From contig CAZQQX010000027.1 in the NCBI GenBank assembly GCA_964595565.1, positions 1 through 28,322 of the forward strand: a stretch of 28,322 bases of DNA, read 5' to 3'. A program made the position numbers and the translations under genes. A model generated the notes under the pieces. The model was not told the origin of the DNA, searched no databases, and saw only the letters and a list, made by a program, of their open reading frames with translations. How positions within the stretch are numbered: the first letter of the stretch is position 1; each line of letters starts with the position of its first letter. Source of the DNA: JAQVEM01 sp964595565. GTDB lineage: Bacteria > Actinomycetota > Humimicrobiia > Humimicrobiales > Humimicrobiaceae. Positions 14,791-22,125 of the stretch are shown one piece after another.

Positions 14791-17148
14791 CTAAGAGCAC
14801 TTGGAATAACCGCAGTTCCTGCACAAATAACAGCCGCCCTCCGGTTCCATTATTTCCCCGCATTCAGGACATACTACAAGTGACCTCGGACCGCTGGTTG
14901 CTCCCAGCTCAAATTTATCAGTACCATCAAAGTAAAAATCTATGGCTTTTGCTATGGCATCGGGACAGGAAAGAACATGGGTCTCAGGGTCCGCAATACA
15001 GGTGGCGCACCTTATTCCTTTAAGCTGATCCTTTATTGATTCAAGGTCTATGCCTGACCTTATGGCAATACTTATAAGCCTGCCAACAGCTTCCGTCAGT
15101 GCGGCACATCCTTCTTCACCGGTATTGGTAAATACCTCACATATCCCATTTTCATCAGAATTAATTGTTACATAAAGCTTACCACAATTTCCTATTTTAT
15201 ATTTTTTGGTCATGCCATAAGTGACTTCCGGTCTCGAGCGGGGCGCGATTTTTTTCTCCACTGACTCTTCTTTCTCTGCATTCGGGATTTCTGCCCTGAT
15301 TCTATTTACTCCCACTGATTTTTTACCTTCTCCTGACATCACCGGCTTACCTCCCGCAGCTTTCTCCTTTCTTTCAACCTGTAAAACCTGGCTTTCCCTG
15401 CTGCTGTCACGGTATATAGTTATGCCCTTGCAGCCCAGCCTGTAGGCAAGCATATAAGCATCTTCTACATCCCGGACAGTCGCCTCACTTGAGAAATTCA
15501 CGGTTTTTGAAACAGCATTATCCACGTATTTCTGAAATACAGCCTGTGTCCTTACATGCCAGGTCGGGTTTATCTCATGAGCTGTAACAAATATTCTCCT
15601 GTATTTTGAGGGAACTTCACCCACACCTTCAAGATTTCCCTTCTCAGCTATTTTCTTCATAAGCTCTTCACTATAAAATCCTTCTTCTACGGCTATCTTT
15701 TTAAAATACTTATTAACCTCAACCAGCCTATCGTTGTCCATAACATTTTTAATAAATGATATGGCAAATATTGGCTCCACCCCGCTTGAACAATCAGAAA
15801 TAATGCTTAAAGTTCCGGTAGGGGCGATGGTGGTAGTGGTTGCATTTCTAATTTCATAACCATCAGGGCTATCATATACACTACCCTTAAAATTGGGGAA
15901 CACACCTTTTTCTTTTGCCAGTTCCTTTGATGCATTTTTAGATTCATCCTGGATAAAACTCATTATTTTCTGTGCGAGCTCCAGGGCTTCCTCGCTGTCA
16001 TAAGGTATCCCGAGGATTATCAACAAGTCAGCATATCCCATAACTCCCAATCCAATTTTCCTGTTCCCAAGTGCCATCTTATCTATTTTATCCAGAGGAT
16101 ACTTGCTCTTATCAATAACATCATCTAAATATCTTACTGCTATATGGACAACCTTCTTTAATTTATCGTAGTTTACCTCTTTTGTCCCTTCTTCCTCTCT
16201 CACCATGTTTGCAAGATTAATTGACCCCAGGTTGCAGGCTTCATAGGGAAGAAGTGGCTGTTCGCCGCATGGATTGGTGCTTTCAATCTGGCCAAGGTGT
16301 GGCGTGGGGTTATCTTTATTTAACCTGTCCAGAAATACAATTCCGGGGTCTCCATTCTTCCAGGCATGCTCAACAATTTTGCTGAACACTTCCTTTGCTT
16401 TATATTTATCTACTACTTCTCTGGTTCTTGGATTTATAATCTCATACTCATCATCATCTTCAACCGCCTTCATAAACTTCTCTGTTACCCCTACAGAAAT
16501 ATTAAAATTGGTCAGTTTATCATTATCTTCTTTAGAAGTTATAAAATCCAGAATATCAGGATGGTCCACTCTTAATATGCCCATGTTTGCCCCTCTTCTT
16601 GTCCCACCCTGCTTTATGGTATCCGTTGCAGCATTAAAAACAGTCATGAAAGAGATTGGTCCGCTTGAGACTCCTTTAGTTGAAAGCACTACATCATTTT
16701 TTGGCCTTATATTAGAAAAGGAATATCCCACGCCCCCTCCGGATTTCTGTATCAGTGCAGTTTCCTTTAGCGCCTCAAAAATGTCATTCATGGAATCCCC
16801 TACCGGAAGCACGAAACAGGCAGCAAGCTGCTGGAGTTCTTTGCCGGCATTCATCAGCGTTGGCGAATTTGGGAGAAAATCAAGGTCTGTCATTATATCA
16901 AAAAACTCTTTTTCTATTTCTTTTATTTCCTCTTCTGTTTTACCATATTCTTTCTCAGCGGAAGCAACATTTCTGGCAACTCTTATGAACATATCCCTGG
17001 GAGTTTCAAGAAGAACTCCTTCTTCATCTCTTTTTAAATATCTTCTCTCCAGAACCTTTACAGCATTTTCAGATAATCTTATTTCCTTGTTGAGGTAATA
17101 ATCAAGTTTTTCCTTTTTCCCGGTCTCCTTTATATTTTCTTTTTCCAT
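14791..17148 (-). CDS. nrdJ: Adenosylcobalamin-dependent (class II) ribonucleotide reductase NrdJ
   Basis: A 785-aa enzyme that reduces ribonucleotides to deoxyribonucleotides with coenzyme B12, without oxygen. The large-subunit barrel shows PNSPTLMNAGKELQQLAACFVL, KSGGGVGYSFSNIRPK, TNPCGEQPLLPYEACNLGSINLA (Cys294 is in the NPCGE active-site loop) and APTGTLSI. A linker near residues 600-640 leads to a TSCPD domain (CAALTEAVGRL, RCATC) and a C-terminal zinc ribbon with CPECG and CRNCGYSKC. There is no N-terminal ATP cone, so dATP control must act through NrdR. The ATG at 17148 is used over a TTG three nt earlier; GGAGG stands 9 nt before it. Two NrdR boxes overlap its promoter. No intein is seen; length is normal for the family. 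Confidence 0.96.
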   Translation of the reverse strand: MEKENIKETGKKEKLDYYLNKEIRLSENAVKVLERRYLKRDEEGVLLETPRDMFIRVARNVASAEKEYGKTEEEIKEIEKEFFDIMTDLDFLPNSPTLMNAGKELQQLAACFVLPVGDSMNDIFEALKETALIQKSGGGVGYSFSNIRPKNDVVLSTKGVSSGPISFMTVFNAATDTIKQGGTRRGANMGILRVDHPDILDFITSKEDNDKLTNFNISVGVTEKFMKAVEDDDEYEIINPRTREVVDKYKAKEVFSKIVEHAWKNGDPGIVFLDRLNKDNPTPHLGQIESTNPCGEQPLLPYEACNLGSINLANMVREEEGTKEVNYDKLKKVVHIAVRYLDDVIDKSKYPLDKIDKMALGNRKIGLGVMGYADLLIILGIPYDSEEALELAQKIMSFIQDESKNASKELAKEKGVFPNFKGSVYDSPDGYEIRNATTTTIAPTGTLSIISDCSSGVEPIFAISFIKNVMDNDRLVEVNKYFKKIAVEEGFYSEELMKKIAEKGNLEGVGEVPSKYRRIFVTAHEINPTWHVRTQAVFQKYVDNAVSKTVNFSSEATVRDVEDAYMLAYRLGCKGITIYRDSSRESQVLQVERKEKAAGGKPVMSGEGKKSVGVNRIRAEIPNAEKEESVEKKIAPRSRPEVTYGMTKKYKIGNCGKLYVTINSDENGICEVFTNTGEEGCAALTEAVGRLISIAIRSGIDLESIKDQLKGIRCATCIADPETHVLSCPDAIAKAIDFYFDGTDKFELGATSGPRSLVVCPECGEIMEPEGGCYLCRNCGYSKCS

Positions 17149-17239
17149 CAATAGGTACCTCCAGAAACATTAAATTTAATAATTAAATTAATTAATATTA
17201 AAATTAATCGCAAAACAATTTTTTAGAATATTTAAATTG

Positions 17240-17255
17240 ACTCATTATATTGTGT
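17240..17255 (-). promoter_or_regulatory. NrdR box (promoter-distal of the pair, near +1 of nrdJ)
   Basis: ACTCATTATATTGTGT matches the NrdR box pattern (acacWATATWTWgtgt) with few differences. It covers a TATAAT on the minus strand (17249-17244) and lies 16 nt from the second box, the usual spacing of about three helical turns centre to centre. Confidence 0.75.
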
Positions 17256-17263
17256 ATATGATT

Positions 17264-17292
17264 ATGTTAATATACTATATATTGTATGTCAA
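17264..17292 (-). promoter_or_regulatory. Promoter of nrdJ
   Basis: On the minus strand TTGACA (17292-17287), a 17-nt spacer and TAACAT (17269-17264) form a sigma-A promoter. NrdR box 2 occupies its spacer, and box 1 lies just downstream of the -10, so bound NrdR would block RNA polymerase. Confidence 0.65.
17272..17287 (-). promoter_or_regulatory. NrdR box (second of the pair)
   Basis: ATACTATATATTGTAT contains the core ACTATATATTGT of the NrdR box and is nearly palindromic. With the box at 17240-17255 it forms a pair whose centres are 32 bp apart, as in known NrdR-controlled promoters. Confidence 0.8.
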
Positions 17293-17448
17293 TAGTTATA
17301 TCTGTTTTTTTCTGGATTTTTAAGCCCCCGGGACAAACTTTACCCTCAAAACAAATAAAATTAAGGAAAACATCAATCAGAGTCTTCCAGAATATTTTAG
17401 CTTTTTTAAAAGTTTTTTTACTAAATAATACAATAACATGGCCTTTTC

Positions 17449-17457
17449 TGATATAAT
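17449..17457 (+). promoter_or_regulatory. Extended -10 promoter of the bS22-like gene
   Basis: TG-A-TATAAT at 17449-17457 is the same extended -10 as in front of plsY. No good -35 is seen. The start would be near 17464, about 76 nt before the ATG. Confidence 0.6.
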
Positions 17458-17539
17458 AGCTTACCCGATAGATACAATGATATTTTTAAATTAAAATAAT
17501 TTATTATATTTTATAAAGAAACACAGCCAAGGAAGTAAC

Positions 17540-17635
17540 ATGAGCTCGGTTATTAAAAAGAGAAGAAAAAAAATGAGAAAGAAGAAGCATAAGAAAATGC
17601 TTAAAAAGACAAGATGGCAGAGAAGAAATAAATGA
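17540..17635 (+). CDS. Very small basic ribosomal-type protein, bS22 / AURKAIP1-COX24 domain
   Basis: This 31-codon gene encodes MSSVIKKRRKKMRKKK then HKKMLKKTRWQRRNK. It is close to the small basic protein bS22 (AURKAIP1/COX24 domain) found in mycobacterial 30S subunits and many other bacteria, whose pattern is SVxKKRRKKMxKKKxRKLLKKTRxxRRxxK. About two thirds of its residues are Lys or Arg, as expected for a protein buried in rRNA. The ribosome site AAGGAAG stands 4 nt before the ATG and an extended -10 promoter lies 80 nt upstream, so it is a genuine gene despite its size. It stands alone, between nrdJ (divergent) and the DUF4380 gene (convergent). An 85-codon frame on the other strand is only its shadow. 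Confidence 0.88.
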   Translation: MSSVIKKRRKKMRKKKHKKMLKKTRWQRRNK

Positions 17636-17786
17636 TAATATATAAGTTAAAATCACTACTCTTGTTTTAACATTATACTGAAGTTGTTTAACAAATGCTC
17701 TAAACGATTTTTTTATAATCTTTAAAAATTCAGCCAAACGAATAGGACCAATAAAATACAAAGCCTGGCACTGGAAGAATTGCAGG

Positions 17787-18704
17787 TTAAAGTTCTGCTT
17801 CTGTCTTTTTTATTATGGGAATTAATTTTTCTTCCAGAGATTCTTCATCTTCTTTAACTTCTTCTCTAAACAAAAACCAGTTCTCAACATGCTCCAAAGA
17901 TCCATCCGGGGGTATCTTCTCAAAACTGCCAAGTGTTTCTACCTCAATTATTTCTGGATTCGTGTAAACCTCCAAATTTACTCCAAAATCTGGATACCTT
18001 ATATCCGGTTCGTAATTCCATCTTTTAATAAAAAGCCATTTCTTGAGACTATATGCAACCCACCCGGGTGTATTCAGAACCCCGATTTTTTGATTCGTTT
18101 TACTGTCAGGGTCCTGCCCTACCTGTATAAATTTATCTCCCCATATAAACCTGGAATCTCCCATCCTGGTATAAGGCCAGAGAACAAGAGGACGTGATGG
18201 AAGCAAATTTTCACTCCCTGTCCCGTATGGTTCCTGCGGTATTATAGCTCTCCCCCCTTCTGCCATCACTGTAATTGCCCAGGGCGCCAATTCAATTTTC
18301 CACAGGTTCTTATTTATCAGCCTGTGCAATATCTTTACACCATTATTTGAAAAAAATGTTATTTCAATTTCTTTCCTAATCCGGGTAGTTTCCTCCATTT
18401 TCTGAATAAGCTTCAGGGTCTTGCCGTCCCATTTATAATCAACCGGGTCATTATCAGGAAAATATGTCCGTTTGATGTCCTCAGGAGCATGCCAGAGTCT
18501 GTGCCCTCCATATAACAGCCATTCTTTGCCGCCGGTCTTACCCTGCTGATGTTTCACTTCCTTTAAGACATTTATCTCCCCGATAAACCCGAGCCGGATA
18601 ATCCTGGGACCGACCTCAGTAGTAACTATAATCTCCAGTTCATCACTGGCCATACGTATGCATTTGTTCCATCCTCCGTATTCAAAATTTTCTTCAATTT
18701 TCAT
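17787..18704 (-). CDS. DUF4380 family protein (aldose-epimerase-like fold expected)
   Basis: A 305-aa protein without signal peptide or membrane helix. It carries DUF4380 hallmarks: TTEVGPRIIRLGFIGEINVLKE, then GGHRLWHAPED, YFPDNDPV, and a late W-x-F segment (ENWFLFRE). The family is predicted to have the beta-sandwich of galactose mutarotases and is often near carbohydrate genes; no enzymatic reaction is established that I know of. The ATG at 18704 is chosen since GGAGG lies 11 nt before it; a longer frame from a TTG at 18731 would contain this site. It lies 141 nt downstream of the secreted DUF4015 protein in the same direction, so a shared role with glycans is possible but only inferred. 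The C-terminus is acidic (EEVKEDEESLEEK). Confidence 0.82.
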   Translation of the reverse strand: MKIEENFEYGGWNKCIRMASDELEIIVTTEVGPRIIRLGFIGEINVLKEVKHQQGKTGGKEWLLYGGHRLWHAPEDIKRTYFPDNDPVDYKWDGKTLKLIQKMEETTRIRKEIEITFFSNNGVKILHRLINKNLWKIELAPWAITVMAEGGRAIIPQEPYGTGSENLLPSRPLVLWPYTRMGDSRFIWGDKFIQVGQDPDSKTNQKIGVLNTPGWVAYSLKKWLFIKRWNYEPDIRYPDFGVNLEVYTNPEIIEVETLGSFEKIPPDGSLEHVENWFLFREEVKEDEESLEEKLIPIIKKTEAEL

Positions 18705-18845
18705 AGTTATCTTGCCCTCCGTCACTTTCAATTTTCTTACTCTCTAAAATATATAATTTTTTAGATAAACTCTTTAAATAATTAACTTACCTTTACTCTA
18801 ATTTTAATACTACACAGGCTATTTTACTAATTTATTACATGTTAA

Positions 18846-19970
18846 TTATCTATTTAGCGCTCTTTCTACTGTCCCATAATTATTCGCTGCATTCCAGCAT
18901 AAGTATCCTTCTATTTCTAACTCCTTCGCTGCCCTCATCTGCTCCAGTATTTCCCTTTCTGTATACTTTACCCTTAGACTAAAGGCCTGAATCCACGGGA
19001 CTATCATACAGCCTGCATCACTTAAATTATCTATTCTCAGCATCCCTTTTTTTAAAGTATAACTTACTACCTCATAAGGATACTCTTCGGGGAGTCCGTA
19101 ACCTAAAAAATTCGTAGAATAATGAGAAGGATAAGGCATAGGATATATGTAATCCAGAAATGGTACAATTTCCTCAAGTAACTGACCAATCCCCTGGTCA
19201 TTTTCTACTATGAAGGTCCAGCCAAAAACATCCGCGGATATTTTAATATTATAGGGTTTTGTTTCCTCTCTTACTCTTTTTAGAAAATTAGTTATAGCCC
19301 AGACCTTTGTATTACCATTTATATTATAAGTGTATTCAGCATAAGCTATATTACCCCTGGCGGGCGCTCTAATATAATCAAACTGTATCTCCCTGACACC
19401 TTTTGAAGCAAGCTCTTTTACAATTTCTATATAATAATCCCATACTTCTTCACAATAAATATCGGGCCAATAAGAACCTTCCGAATAAAGAGGCATCCCT
19501 GTCCTCTTATCTGCAATTGCAAACTCCGGTCTTGCCCGCGGCAGGATGCTATCTTTAAAAACAACAAACCTTGCTATACCATAAATTCCCCTGGCGTTCA
19601 TTTCCTTCAATAACAAATCAAGGTCATAATAATTTTTATTTGCGCCTGTTTCCTCTACCAGCTCTATATCTGTATTGTAATCAATATAACCCCAATCATC
19701 TTTAACATCAAAAACAATACTGTTTAACTCAGTTGTTTCTATTAAATTATAAATTTCTTCTCTTTTAGTTTTACTGCCCGCACTGATTCCGGTAATATAC
19801 ACAGCTTTCTGGGTCCCCGGTTCAATATCCCATGCGTAAGGATTACATTTAATAAAACAGGGGTCTATTCCAGCTTCCAGGTTACCAAAAGGTATAATAA
19901 AAAAAACACAAATCAGTATTATGGTGAGTGTTTTAGCAGCATTAACAAAATTCTCTTGCTTTCTATTCAT
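18846..19970 (-). CDS. Secreted putative glycoside hydrolase (DUF4015 family)
   Basis: A 374-aa protein with an N-terminal membrane/signal segment (residues 14-33, LTIILICVFFIIPFGNLEAG), then a DUF4015 (GH13-like putative hydrolase) domain. Family motifs seen are KAVYITGISAG, NSIVFDVKDDWGYIDY, GIYGIARFVVFKD, REIQFDYIRAP, ISADVFGW and IYPMPYPSHY, ending with a final beta-alpha segment (EGYLCWNAANNYG). In related TIM-barrel enzymes Asp in FDYIR and ADVFGW are likely catalytic. The substrate is unknown; peptidoglycan or exopolysaccharide is usual for the family in Gram-positive-type bacteria. The start ATG 19970 has only a weak ribosome site. The signal segment has no strong cleavage site that I can be sure of, so it may be membrane-anchored. 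Confidence 0.85.
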   Translation of the reverse strand: MNRKQENFVNAAKTLTIILICVFFIIPFGNLEAGIDPCFIKCNPYAWDIEPGTQKAVYITGISAGSKTKREEIYNLIETTELNSIVFDVKDDWGYIDYNTDIELVEETGANKNYYDLDLLLKEMNARGIYGIARFVVFKDSILPRARPEFAIADKRTGMPLYSEGSYWPDIYCEEVWDYYIEIVKELASKGVREIQFDYIRAPARGNIAYAEYTYNINGNTKVWAITNFLKRVREETKPYNIKISADVFGWTFIVENDQGIGQLLEEIVPFLDYIYPMPYPSHYSTNFLGYGLPEEYPYEVVSYTLKKGMLRIDNLSDAGCMIVPWIQAFSLRVKYTEREILEQMRAAKELEIEGYLCWNAANNYGTVERALNR

Positions 19971-20335
19971 TTCTTATTCTTTAAATGATGCATATTCCAT
20001 CTGCCTGACCTTAAATATATTAACGGGAACCGGTTTCCATATTTGTAGCGCCTGCATACAATTAATCTAATTCTAATTATATTAAACTCCTACTTTATTC
20101 TCTGAACCAGTTCAGGGCACTCCGGACACCATTACTAACCATTATATATTATTATATTTATTAATGGATTAAATTGCTAACATTCCCCGGAAACAACACT
20201 ACCCTCATATAGTATAATATAACCAGGGAGTAATAAAATTCAGGTCCGGTGCTTAAAATACCGGGATTCAGCAGCATATAGATAACTAATTAAATTACTT
20301 ATAATTTAATCTTTAACTGTAAGGGAGATATAAAT
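19971..20335. other. Intergenic region, promoter side of two divergent genes
   Basis: This 365-nt stretch separates two divergent genes. A TATAAT at 20213-20218 may serve the KaiC-like gene, with no convincing -35. A weak hairpin (CCGGT and ACCGG arms) lies near 20254-20272. A short palindrome with GGAA/TTCC arms lies near 20024-20037. No open frame or known RNA is recognised. Confidence 0.55.
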
Positions 20336-21033
20336 ATGAAAAAGTTAAAATTAAGTCAGGAATGGCTTATTAAATTATTGCCGGAAGGGTTGCCCTATCC
20401 ATCATCAACACTTATCAGCGGGCCCGGCGGTTCGGGAAAACCCCTGATAGGCTTTTCATTTATTTATGATTGGTTAAAAGCCGGGGGCAATGTTGTGTTT
20501 ATTGCGCTTCAATATGCAGAAACTAAATTTGTAAAAACATCATTAAGACAGCTCTACAATATGAATGTTGACAGTTACGCTGGAAAAGTAGCCTATATTC
20601 AGTTCGGCCATAATATAGAGACATGGGAAAAAATTAATCAAAACACCCTGAGAGCAAATCTATTGAAGCCTGATATATGGGAAAAAGCAGCCGATAATCT
20701 CATGTTTGCCAGGATGGAAGAGAAAATGAAATTATACCTGAGCATAGACAAAATAAATAATGAAAAGGTAGAACCGGAAGAAATACAGGTACCGGTTAAA
20801 AGAGAAATACNNNNNNNNNNNNNNNNNNNNNNNNNNNNNNNNNNNNNNNNNNNNNNNNNNNNNNNNNNNNNNNNNNNNNNNNNNNNNNNNNNNNNNNNNN
20901 NNNNNNNNNNAATAATGAAAAGGTAGAACCGGAAGAAATACAGGTACCGGTTAAAAGAGAAATACTTGAGCAGATAAAAGAGGTTGCCGAGTGTACCAGA
21001 AAAAGAGAAATACCAGAGATAAGAAAGATTTAA
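20336..21033 (+). CDS. KaiC/RecA-like ATPase with altered Walker A, interrupted by an assembly gap
   Basis: The first 158 codons resemble the N-terminal part of KaiC/RadA-type RecA-fold ATPases: LLPEGLPYPSSTLISGPGGS then a GGNVVFIALQYAE segment. The Walker A is GPGGSGKP (29-36), with Pro where Thr or Ser normally contacts Mg and phosphate, so ATP hydrolysis is doubtful. A 100-N gap follows. Both gap edges hold the same 55 bases; removing the gap and one copy gives a single in-frame protein of 180 aa that ends at TAA 21031-21033. No Walker B is seen in it. This is shorter than usual for the family (about 230-270 aa). The start ATG has GGGAGA 9 nt upstream. The tail is Lys/Glu-rich. A role is not known; it may be a degenerate regulator. 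Confidence 0.65.
20756..20810. repeat. 55-bp sequence repeated at both edges of the N gap, copy 1
   Basis: The 55 bases ending at the gap are identical to 20911-20965, which begin right after the gap. A 55-base overlap is a usual k-mer length in short-read assemblers, so this is most likely one genomic copy present at two contig ends. Confidence 0.9.
20811..20910. other. Scaffold gap, exactly 100 N
   Basis: Exactly 100 unknown bases, a placeholder size commonly used for gaps of unknown length. The identical flanks show the true gap is probably a negative one (overlap). Confidence 0.95.
20911..20965. repeat. 55-bp sequence repeated at both edges of the N gap, copy 2
   Basis: Exact copy of 20756-20810. 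Collapsing the two restores the reading frame of the KaiC-like gene (475 nt before the gap plus 68 nt after this copy is 543 nt, 181 codons). Confidence 0.9.
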
Positions 21034-21047
21034 AATCTTTCTTATCT
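21017..21047 (+). terminator. Hairpin terminator overlapping the 3' end of the KaiC-like gene
   Basis: Perfect 14-bp arms (AGATAAGAAAGATT at 21017-21030 and AATCTTTCTTATCT at 21034-21047) enclose a 3-nt loop which is the TAA stop codon. TTAATTTT follows. The stem is AT-rich, so it may be a weak or bidirectional terminator. Confidence 0.6.
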
Positions 21048-21158
21048 TTAATTTTACCTGCTTTTACTGTAATGGCATGAATGTTTTCAAATCGTGGTTT
21101 TCTGCATATTAATAATTTCCTTATTTCAAGCTAAATCTACTCCGGACTTCCAAACAGG

Positions 21159-21464
21159 CTACTTTACCTCTTTTTCTGATTTTTCCATTTCATCCATTAC
21201 CTCTTTTATTTTCCTTTTCTCCCACGTGCCGCCCGTTATTTTATAAAATACAAATACCCCCATAGCATGCCAGAAAAGACCAATTCCCCAGAACGCAGTT
21301 ACCCAGTAAAACCACCAGCCCCGAAGCCCGGTGACCATGTCAATTATTAGAAGCACCACATTCACTCCGATATAGGAAAAAAGATGGCCATAAAACCCCT
21401 TTATTTCCTCCACTCTCCTCTTTGCCGCCTGATACTTTTCCTCATCAATTTTTGTATCATTCAT
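21159..21464 (-). CDS. 2TM domain-containing small membrane protein
   Basis: A 101-aa protein of the 2TM domain family. A charged start leads to AAKRRVEEIKGFYGHLFSY, a first helix (IGVNVVLLIIDMVTG), a WWFYWVTAFWGIGLFWHAMG second helix, and a Lys/Glu-rich tail. The 'EEIKGFYGHL' and 'GIGLFWHA' segments are characteristic of the family, which is often appended to or placed near two-component or PadR-type regulators. The ATG at 21464 has GGGAGG 5 nt before it, a strong site. It is the last gene of the leftward PadR cluster but lies beyond a likely terminator (21578-21596), so it may be transcribed separately. Function unknown. Confidence 0.85.
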   Translation of the reverse strand: MNDTKIDEEKYQAAKRRVEEIKGFYGHLFSYIGVNVVLLIIDMVTGLRGWWFYWVTAFWGIGLFWHAMGVFVFYKITGGTWEKRKIKEVMDEMEKSEKEVK

Positions 21465-21577
21465 TTATTCCTCCCTGCCAGACATTGATAAATTTTTAAA
21501 AACCACACTTAGAACCTTAAATAATTTTCCTTTTTTTGTCCCTGCATTAATTCTTATATTTATTTGTTATTTTAAAA

Positions 21578-21596
21578 AAATAACCCGGAGTTATTT
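21578..21596 (-). terminator. Likely terminator after the four-helix membrane protein gene
   Basis: Arms AAATAAC/GTTATTT enclose a 5-nt loop. On the minus strand a T-run continues after the second arm (seven T in all). It begins 10 nt after the stop of the gene ending at 21606. The stem is short and AT-rich, so termination may be partial. Confidence 0.5.
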
Positions 21597-21605
21597 CTCT
21601 AATGG

Positions 21606-22034
21606 CTAACCCTCATAATTCAAATACTTTTTGGAAACAGGGTGATTAAATCTCTTCCACAAAATTGCTCCAAATATAGTTCCAATCGGGAAAAACAATA
21701 CCATTGTAACTACAAGAACTGCCCTCCCGAGAGGCACTGCAAAAGAGCGTCTGTTATATAAGCCTATCAGCTCCACAACATATAATGCTGGAAGAATCAG
21801 GGAATAAGCCATCTTAAAAGGAAAAGTCACTATATTCCTGATAATATCAGAAACATGGTAAATAGTAATGGCCTCACCAAGATACCCGGTAAAAAAACCT
21901 GCGGGATGCCACCCCCAGCCGAGATCCGATAATACTGCAAGGCCAGTAATTATAGCCATAACCCAGCATAGTATGAGCACTCCCTCCAGCTGTTTCTTGC
22001 CCTCTTTTAAATCTGCTTTACTTATATCCTCCAA
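21606..22034 (-). CDS. Hypothetical four-helix membrane protein
   Basis: A 142-aa protein not matched to a named family by eye. It has hydrophobic helices near residues 18-35, 45-58, 72-90 and 102-125, and a soluble C-terminus ending FNHPVSKKYLNYEG. GTIFGAILWKRF recalls small membrane proteins annotated as hypothetical or DUF-type. The start is TTG 22034 with AAAGGA 6 nt upstream. It lies 91 nt after the DUF2807 gene and is followed by a terminator-like hairpin. Its place in the PadR cluster suggests an envelope role, which is inference. Confidence 0.75.
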   Translation of the reverse strand: MEDISKADLKEGKKQLEGVLILCWVMAIITGLAVLSDLGWGWHPAGFFTGYLGEAITIYHVSDIIRNIVTFPFKMAYSLILPALYVVELIGLYNRRSFAVPLGRAVLVVTMVLFFPIGTIFGAILWKRFNHPVSKKYLNYEG

Positions 22035-22125
22035 TTTTATTCCTTTCTGCTTTATTTTAACCTATAAAATATTATTAATCACTACATCACATATGTTTAT
22101 TATCTTTTTTCTTCTTCTGTCAGTT

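Larger units (their letters stand above)
17149..17539. other. Regulatory region between nrdJ and the bS22-like gene
   Basis: Divergent promoter region of nearly 400 nt. It holds the nrdJ promoter, two NrdR boxes and the rightward extended -10 of the small ribosomal gene. The 17295-17440 stretch shows no open frame or RNA gene that I can support. Confidence 0.6.

Noticed and set aside
16274..17098. 274-codon plus-strand frame opposite nrdJ
   Set aside because: It is a mirror of nrdJ codon bias; the NrdJ motifs are on the minus strand.
17642..17680. Terminator after the bS22-like gene
   Set aside because: GTTAAAA and TTTTAAC arms enclose a 12-nt loop with no T-run; too weak to call.
17504..17761. 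85-codon frame on the minus strand
   Set aside because: It is the antisense of the bS22-like gene and its flanks, has no ribosome site and no family pattern.
20756..20965. True tandem duplication in the KaiC-like gene
   Set aside because: The length of 55 bases, the position exactly at both gap edges and the restored frame fit an assembly overlap better.
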